Assembly: GCA_015852425.1 (NCBI GenBank)
Contig: JAAAIG010000974.1
Span: forward strand, 1 to 13,399
DNA from: Gryganskiella cystojenkinii
Lineage: Eukaryota > Mortierellomycota > Mortierellomycetes > Mortierellales > Mortierellaceae
Reading direction: 5' to 3'
Length of the DNA stretch: 13,399 nucleotides
Under the pieces are notes generated by a model. It ran no database searches. It saw only the letters and a program-made list of their open reading frames with translations, and had not been told where the DNA came from. Positions 8,539 to 13,399 of this stretch are shown here, one piece after another. Made by a program: the position numbers and the translations under genes. Positions within the stretch are counted from its first letter, which is position 1; every line of letters starts with the position of its first letter.

Positions 8539-8757
8539 TTAATCGAGTTTTTTCCGTCTGGCGCCTCCTGCTGCTGAAGATGCACCTCCCTGGGACGACG
8601 AGTCATGAACGGCGGCCTCTGCCTCGAGATTGGCAGCGGCGTTGGCTTGGGCCTTCTCACCCAAACGGACAAAGTAAGGACGGATGGCGATCCAGACGGC
8701 AATCAGGATACCGGAGAAGATGATGTCGTTACGCGAGAACGAAATGAAGTTGCCCAT
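8539..8757 (-). CDS. Small single-span membrane protein, PGA2-like
   Basis: 72-residue frame with ATG in good context (CCAACC before it). One membrane segment at about residues 13-29 (IFSGILIAVWIAIRP) is followed by YFVRLGEKAQ, then an Ala/Ser-rich cytosolic tail ending in the basic GGARRKKLD. An N-terminal span running into an RPY...LG.K motif is what I associate with the fungal Pga2 family (small ER proteins needed for maturation and trafficking of wall and vacuolar proteins). Yeast Pga2 has 129 residues, so this would be short, and a different small membrane-protein family is possible. See the frame downstream at 8368-8529 for a possible lost or spliced C-terminus. Confidence 0.65.
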   Translation of the reverse strand: MGNFISFSRNDIIFSGILIAVWIAIRPYFVRLGEKAQANAAANLEAEAAVHDSSSQGGASSAAGGARRKKLD

Positions 8758-8899
8758 GGTTGGTTCAAGGATAGAATGACGATCGGGAGGAAAAGGGTAT
8801 TAGGAGATGGAAGAGAATGGAAAAAAAAAGAAAATCGTTACGCTCTTGTCCCACTCAAAGTCGCACCTGCAGTAGAGAGTCCTTTCGATTCACAGTCAC

Positions 8900-8916
8900 T
8901 TTTTTTTTTTTTTTTT
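8900..8916 (+). repeat. 17-base T homopolymer
   Basis: Seventeen consecutive T on the plus strand, upstream of the PGA2-like gene. Poly(dA:dT) tracts of this kind commonly mark nucleosome-poor promoters in fungi. Here it would serve the minus-strand gene starting at 8757. Confidence 0.8.
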
Positions 8917-8953
8917 GTCTTTCTGGGCCAACTTTGCGGACAAGATCAAAGAA

Positions 8954-9133
8954 TCATATCAAACGAGTCATGGCATCACGGATACCATGGCCGATCAATT
9001 TATTTCGGGTATCGAGGATTGCGACCGAGAAGTTCTCTGGAACAGGCTTTATTGGAAGACCATAGAGTGAGAAAAGGCTGCTGGAAACACTGCTGTGCGT
9101 AAACGTGCTAGGTTTGAGACCCTTGGCACCCAT
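8954..9133 (-). CDS. Hypothetical 59-residue protein (weak)
   Basis: Minus-strand frame starting MGAKGLKPS with a middle part SLYGLPIKPVPENF and ending IRDAMTRLI before TGA. It is open upstream of the ATG to a TAG at about 9159, which could instead be an intron acceptor feeding a longer exon. The start has C at -3, a poor context. The peptide is balanced in composition and could be real, but the opposite strand is also open here and I recognise no family. It might be a C-terminal exon, a decayed gene or chance. Confidence 0.3.
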   Translation of the reverse strand: MGAKGLKPSTFTHSSVSSSLFSLYGLPIKPVPENFSVAILDTRNKLIGHGIRDAMTRLI

Positions 9134-9419
9134 GCGGAAGGCAAACAGGCGAAGCAATGGTGACTACAACAGTTTCTTCCAGGATGGGTGTCACGTTACG
9201 CTTACAGGCAACAAAAAATAAACTCCACATCCTGTGAGGGACCTTTCATAAAAAGCCAAAAAGAGAAGATGCCAACAGAAAGAATACGTGGCATGCCAAA
9301 TAGGACGCAAATAGAGTCGGCAGACAATTTGAAAAAAGATTACTGGTACTGGTATATACGAAGGAAGGACTACTGTGAAAAAAACAGCAAAGGGTGGATG
9401 GAGAGTCAGAGAAAACTGT

Positions 9420-11975
9420 CTAGCTTAGTTGGATTTCCAACTTGGCCGTAGTTGCCTCCAATGGCTCGGGTGTAACCTCCAAGGCACCGTTCTCTTCGGC
9501 CTTGATCAGGTGAACCTTTGAAACAGCCTCGACAGTAACATGGTTTTCCTGCTTTTCTCTGGCCTCGTCGTCCGAAGCTGCCGTAGCCGCCGTGCTGACC
9601 ACAGCATGGGAAGAATGACCGTTGGTCAAGGTCGACTTCTTCTCGCCGATAACCCCGTCCCCGTTGGACTCGATCTTCTCCTTCTTCTCAGTCACGGCTG
9701 TCACCGCGGTCTCTGGTTCAGTCACGATAGTGTCTTCCGACGGTACGACCACAATATCAACAGGCGCGCTCACGGCCTTGGATTCCTCCTCCTCTTTCTC
9801 CTTGATTGCAGCCACAATGGGCTCTGACGTTGCCTTGGAGAGAGATTCTTTCTGGGCCGCAGCTATCCTCTCCTTCTTTTGCTCTTCCTCTGCCGCGACC
9901 AAACCCTCAAACTCGTTGACCTTACCCAACAAGTCTCCACTTCCGTTAATGCCACCATTGAGCCATAACAAACTATGAGAGTTACTCAGACGGAAACTTC
10001 CAGATGGTGACGACGTCTGGAAAACGTGTCCCGAAGGAGTTCCGTAAAGAGAATCTCGGAGTCGGGGTGAGGGTGGTGCGAAATGACCAAATCGGGGCGA
10101 GGGTGGTGATGATCCTGATCGGGGCGAAGGTGGGACCGAGAGTGCAGAACAGATCGAGTTGGCACCAGAGTCTGTTTGGTCGGCCAGGAACTGGCCCAAA
10201 AAGTCAATGATCAGGGGTTCCTTCATCGAGTTAAGCTTGTATTCCTCGAGCGACAATTTTCCATCATTGTTCACATCCAAATCATCAAAGATGCGCTTGA
10301 CCAGTTCTTGAATTTGATGAGTCTCATCCTGGGTCGATCCTGCGACGACAGAATGCTATTTTGATTGAAACCCGATACGACAGGAGCAAGGAAAAAAAGT
10401 TGTCGATTTGAGCATTCAATGGTATAAGACTTGGGGGTACTGTAGATAGCAATAAAAAACCAAGACTCGCAACTGCGCGCGTTACCAATTGAGTCATGGC
10501 CTTTTCCAGACCTGGTCGGGTGATATATCCAGCGTGGTCAACGTCGTACAGTTTGAAGGAGACTAATCAACAACAACAAAAAAAAAAATTTTTGACACGC
10601 GTGAGATGAGGAAGGGGTGAAGATATCGCTTTTGTCACCATCTCGAATCGGGTCCAACCCGCAATTGTCTTGGTGGTGCCACCCATCAATTTGACTCTAT
10701 TTGTTTTGTTTTTCGGTCCCATTTGCTTACGTTCAAGTTTTTCGTCTGGAGTGCCTTTCATGAAGACGCTAAGTCCCTCGATAAACTCTTTAAAGTTGAC
10801 ACCTTTAGAATTTGGGTTCGTGTCAAAGGCAGCAAAGAGTCGAGTCAGGAACACATCGTCAAGAGGTGAGGAATGGAGGATACGGCGGAAAGTCTAAGCA
10901 AAATAGATCACAAAAAGATGTGAAACAAGATGGAAAATGAGAACAGTCAAAGGCAAAAGGGAGAAGACAGAACAAAGAAAGGCGCGTCAGCGAAAAGGAA
11001 GAGAGCAGCTCGAGTTCAAATCAACATTATTGAGCGAAAGAGCCAAATGCGTCGAGAGAGAGAGAAAAAGATTATGAGATTCTGGGCTAAAGATATCGTC
11101 AATAACGAGACAAAAGTCCGTTTGGTCGACATATCCCATAAATGAGGGCTTCGTTCGTCGTATTCCGTAAGCAACATTGGTCCTTGGCCCTGAAAAAATT
11201 ATTGCCTGGGGAAGGGTCCACATGGTTTGTTTTCGGGATATTGGGGTGGACAGTCAGCATGAATGTCGAGCTCTTTTTGTCTTTTTTTTTTTGTTGATAT
11301 TAGGATGACAGGTTCGTCGGTACTGTTATTAACTCGTTCCTGTGTTGTTGGCTTTTAATTTGCTGTTCATTTTATCTTTTTGGGGTTCCTTTTGGCTTTG
11401 CATGGGCTGACGAGAGAAAAAGTTGGAAAGAGGACAAAATGGCGCCCTGTCCCCTTTGTCGTGTCCCTGTCTTCTGGGCAGTGTCCTCGAATCCTGCAGC
11501 CGACCAGTCAATAAAAGGAAAATGACAACGACAGGATCCTGCAAACAGCAGACAACGCTACATATTTCCACTCGACCATTTTATCATCCTCCTTCATGGC
11601 GAAAGAAAAGGGTTTGTAGGTTCGAAAGGGAGAAAATATTCAGAACTTGCCTCTTTGAACTGTGCTTCCGTCAAGACGTTGGTTCGGGCAGCATTCGAAG
11701 TCTTTTCAAACTCGCGTCGGAGAGTTCGAATCTCGTGCTTGGAGACTGCGGGCCAGCGAGGAGGGGGAGGAGGTTAAGGAAAGAGGACGAGAAGCGAATG
11801 TTAGAGAGAGAAAAATAAAGCAAGAAAAAGTGTCGGAGACCATATGCATTATGTTTCATAAAACGAAGTGAGAGGAGTCTCTTTTTTTGATGGCAAAGTC
11901 AGTTGAATGAATGAAAACCGTACAATGAGTCCTTCGTACGAGCTCCTTGGTTTCTTTCGAGTGTTTTGCGCCCAT
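9420..11975 (-). CDS. Myristoylated calaxin/NCS/calcineurin-B-like EF-hand protein with long disordered tail, 5 exons
   Basis: Exons 11975-11924, 11745-11651, 10893-10731, 10562-10486 and 10328-9420 (52+95+163+77+909 nt) join in frame to 431 residues. The start MGAKHSKE has Gly2 and Ser6, the N-myristoylation pattern, so membrane attachment is likely. Residues 1-180 form an EF-hand core. RRTHFSKHEI resembles NCS proteins, while GLSVFMKGTPDEKLELSF and the C-terminal SMKEPLIIDFLG resemble calaxin (EFCAB1) and calcineurin B. Loop 2 (73-85) has an extra residue, loop 3 (110-121, DVDHAGYITRPG) lacks key acids, and loop 4 (147-158, DVNNDGKLSLEE) is canonical. Residues from about 181 are low-complexity: PPSPR repeats, then Glu/Lys-rich and Thr/Val-rich stretches. 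Intron 2 (757 bp) needs a GC donor; the other introns are GT-AG, 157-178 bp. Family is sure, closest subfamily is not. Confidence 0.85.
10062..10133 (-). repeat. In-frame tandem repeat encoding PPSPR units
   Basis: Three degenerate copies encode PPSPR followed by a variable spacer (residues about 195-218 of the EF-hand protein). The DNA copies share GGGGCGAGGGTGG-type sequence on the plus strand and are spaced 24-30 bp apart. Each SP is a minimal proline-directed kinase site and the PP..R pattern suits SH3/WW-type binding. That role is inference. Confidence 0.7.
10894..11650 (-). other. Long GC-AG intron 2 of the calaxin-like gene
   Basis: Donor GAG|GCAAGT (11650 downward) matches the GC-AG consensus including the exonic AG. 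The acceptor is TTGCTTAG at 10894. Joining GAG to ACT keeps frame and yields QFKETFRRIL. The nearby GT (GTTCTG, four bases into the intron) would shift the frame. At 757 bp it is four or more times the size of its neighbours. Plus-strand frames inside it are A-rich and unconvincing. Confidence 0.7.
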
Positions 11976-12565
11976 AGTGAAGTGGGAGAGGTAAAGAAGT
12001 GAACTGGATGGAGCGGGTTGAGCTGTGTGGAGAGTGATGAAGAAGAAGTGAAAGAAAATAGAAAAAAAAGGAATGCAAAAAGGGTTTTGAGCAGTGTTGG
12101 AGACTGGCTCAAAAAAGAGCAATTTTTTTTTTTTGGTAGGTGACCTGTGCCAGGAGAAAGAAAAAAATGTTTGGGACCCGTTCGTTCGTGGGGAGAACCT
12201 CTCGCTCTTCCTCGTTTTGGCTCGCACACCAGACGGGGGATTGACAAACTCGTTCTCTTTCTTTGTTTCTCTTGTTTCTTCTCTGGAACCTGGACATGAT
12301 CCGACCACTGCTTGGCATGCTTTGTATTCCTGCCGTAGTGAACAATCTCTACCGCTGCAAAAAAAGGCTGTAAAGGATCATTAGTAAAGAGCTGAGAGGC
12401 GTGCAAACCCCCTCACAAACAGTTAACCCGGTCTACAGTGATCAAAACAAATCGCTGCACTCTGTACCGAAGGCTCCTTGACGGGAAACAACTCGTTCGT
12501 TTTGGCCATTTGGAATCCGTCCCCGTGCTTCCACCGCAGTAAGACCAAATCTTGGCTGGCAGAGC

Positions 12566-12647
12566 AACTCGTAACCGGTAGAAGTTACTCACACTCTTAG
12601 AATCCCAGGATCTAGTCGAAGTCAGGTCCGGTGGTTACCATCGAGTT
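12566..12647. repeat. Imperfect long inverted repeat in the divergent spacer
   Basis: AACTCG (12566-12571) pairs with CGAGTT (12642-12647), TAACC (12572-12576) with GGTTA (12633-12637) and GG (12577-12578) with CC (12628-12629), with small bulges on the right arm. A direct repeat AGTTACTC (12583-12590 and 12644-12651) overlaps it. Confidence 0.35.
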
Positions 12648-12754
12648 ACTCTAGCTCTCATACAGGGCTTCTGAGGCTCACAGAGGCTACCTCGCGTACA
12701 TTTCACTCGCGACTTGCTTGGACAAAAATACGGGAAACCGACAAGCCACTCAGT

Positions 12755-12760
12755 CACGTG
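12755..12760. promoter_or_regulatory. E-box (CACGTG), UASINO-like
   Basis: CACGTG followed by AAGT. The ten bases match the yeast inositol-responsive element CATGTGAAAT at eight positions. It is 176 bp upstream of the transporter start codon. CACGTG is the core site of bHLH factors (Ino2/Ino4, Pho4 and Cbf1 types in yeast). Which factor acts here cannot be told. Confidence 0.4.
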
Positions 12761-12935
12761 AAGTTGTCTGATCTTCATCAATTTTTTTTTTCTTCGTGAG
12801 GTCCTTTGCACTTTTCTTCTCGGCTCTTTTCGACCTCACCTCCTTCTCTCTCCCTCTCCTTCTCATCTTACCCTACTTGAGCTCTACGACAACGGATTAT
12901 AAAATCAACAGCCTACAACATATACCATAGCCACG

Positions 12936-13365
12936 ATGTCTGGCAATAATCACGAAATGTCTATCCAGGCAGGGAGTCCCATAGGATCCACAGATCCCAT
13001 ACCACCTTATTCGAGTCGACATGGGAGTAAAAGGAATAGTATCAGTAGTCTCCATACTCGTGAAAAATCCAACGGCAGCAACCATAGCCACAGTAACAAC
13101 ACCAGAAACGACATTGGCACCAGCACCGGCCTTCAACTAGGAGGTCTTCACGGTGGTGGCAATAAGGACATCAATGATTCCTACCACGGCGCGGCTGGGC
13201 CTGCAGAGGACAGCTCCCCTTCAAGATTCTTGTATCTGTTGATTACTTGTTTAGCCATTGGAGGATTCCTTTTTGGCTATGATACCGGAGTAATTGCTGG
13301 AGCACTCTTGCCGATCAAAGAAGAGTTTGGACTGACGAGTCAACAACAGGAGTTTGTTGTCGGTG
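12936..13365 (+). CDS. MFS sugar / myo-inositol-type transporter, exon 1 (3'-partial)
   Basis: Exon 1 encodes 143 residues plus one base, then a GTGAGT donor at 13366. The gene runs off the window. The ATG at 12936 has A at -3. Residues 1-95 are a hydrophilic Ser/Asn/Gly/His-rich cytosolic N-terminus. The first membrane segment begins at about residue 98 (FLYLLITCLAIGGFLFGYD) and continues into TGVIAGALLPIKEEFGL and QQQEFVVG. The GGFLFGYDTGVI...GAL signature is that of the sugar porter family, and the long N-terminus plus QQxEFVV is most like proton-coupled myo-inositol transporters (ITR/HMIT). A hexose transporter cannot be excluded without the substrate-binding helices. Likely plasma membrane. 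The UASINO-like E-box upstream fits an inositol role but does not prove it. Confidence 0.88.
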
Positions 13366-13399
13366 GTGAGTTCTTGTTCTTTCACTTTTCTTCTCTTCT

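Larger units (their letters stand above)
11976..12935. promoter_or_regulatory. Divergent promoter region, calaxin-like gene (-) / MFS transporter (+)
   Basis: About 960 bp with no recognisable gene. The left part (12040-12300) is A-run and GA/CT-rich, probably leader and promoter of the minus-strand gene. The right part has an imperfect hairpin (12566-12647), an E-box (12755-12760), and a pyrimidine-rich stretch at about 12780-12880 leading into the transporter's leader. Confidence 0.5.

Noticed and set aside
8371..8541. Stop-codon reassignment or programmed read-through as explanation of the frame behind the PGA2-like gene
   Set aside because: TAA and TAG end other genes in this window normally, and two TAA codons three apart lack any known read-through context.
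10930..11145. 71-codon plus-strand frame inside the long intron of the calaxin-like gene
   Set aside because: Lys/Arg/Glu-rich translation of purine-rich intron sequence; no homology or gene signals.
11721..11732. GTTCGAATCTC, resembling a tRNA B box
   Set aside because: It lies inside exon 2 of the calaxin-like gene (IRTLRRE on the other strand). No A box or cloverleaf could be found around it.
11856..12406. Long minus-strand frames (150 and 185 codons) upstream of and over the calaxin-like start
   Set aside because: They are A/T- and pyrimidine-rich leader sequence. Only the segment starting MGAKHSKE splices in frame into the EF-hand core.

Overview
The window reads as nuclear DNA of a filamentous, early-diverging fungus. 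It has short introns (95-178 bp, apart from two long ones), A/T homopolymer tracts between genes, and a fungal-type YME2 gene. The intron density and the small secreted protein would suit Mucoromycota/Mortierellomycota, but that placement is inference. I see five well-supported protein genes, one probable small membrane-protein gene and two weak small coding candidates. No rRNA, tRNA, CRISPR array or intact mobile element was recognised.

Layout. Positions 1-3112 (+) hold the 3' seven exons of a YME2-type mitochondrial inner-membrane protein (RRM, membrane segment, P-loop ATPase, C-terminal coiled coil); its start lies before the window. A gap of about 2.0 kb (3145-5182) has no convincing gene but carries a pair of 32-bp imperfect direct repeats and GTAC palindromes. 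At 5371-5718 (+) is a small secreted six-cysteine protein with a TATA-like box, a probable 5'-UTR intron and very strong codon bias. It converges on a minus-strand block across an empty stretch (5728-6690).

The minus-strand block, from low to high coordinate, contains: a calmodulin/myosin-light-chain-like EF-hand protein (6691-7911, 3 exons); a 72-residue single-span membrane protein resembling PGA2 (8539-8757), with a coding-like frame just downstream behind two in-frame stops; a weak 59-codon frame (8954-9133); and a 431-residue EF-hand protein with an N-myristoylation signal, a calaxin/NCS/calcineurin-B-like core and a long disordered tail (9420-11975, 5 exons). A 960-bp divergent spacer then leads to exon 1 of an MFS sugar/myo-inositol-type transporter (12936-13365, +), which runs off the right edge. 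The spacer has an E-box resembling the yeast inositol-responsive element.

There is no sign of a gene cluster working as one pathway. The two calcium-binding proteins share a strand and an unusual gene architecture: in each, the best reading frame needs a GC-AG intron, and that intron is by far the longest in its gene. The most interesting points are these two introns, the calaxin-like core with its PPSPR-repeat tail, and the unexplained coding-like frame behind the PGA2-like gene. I did not find a clear new multi-gene system.
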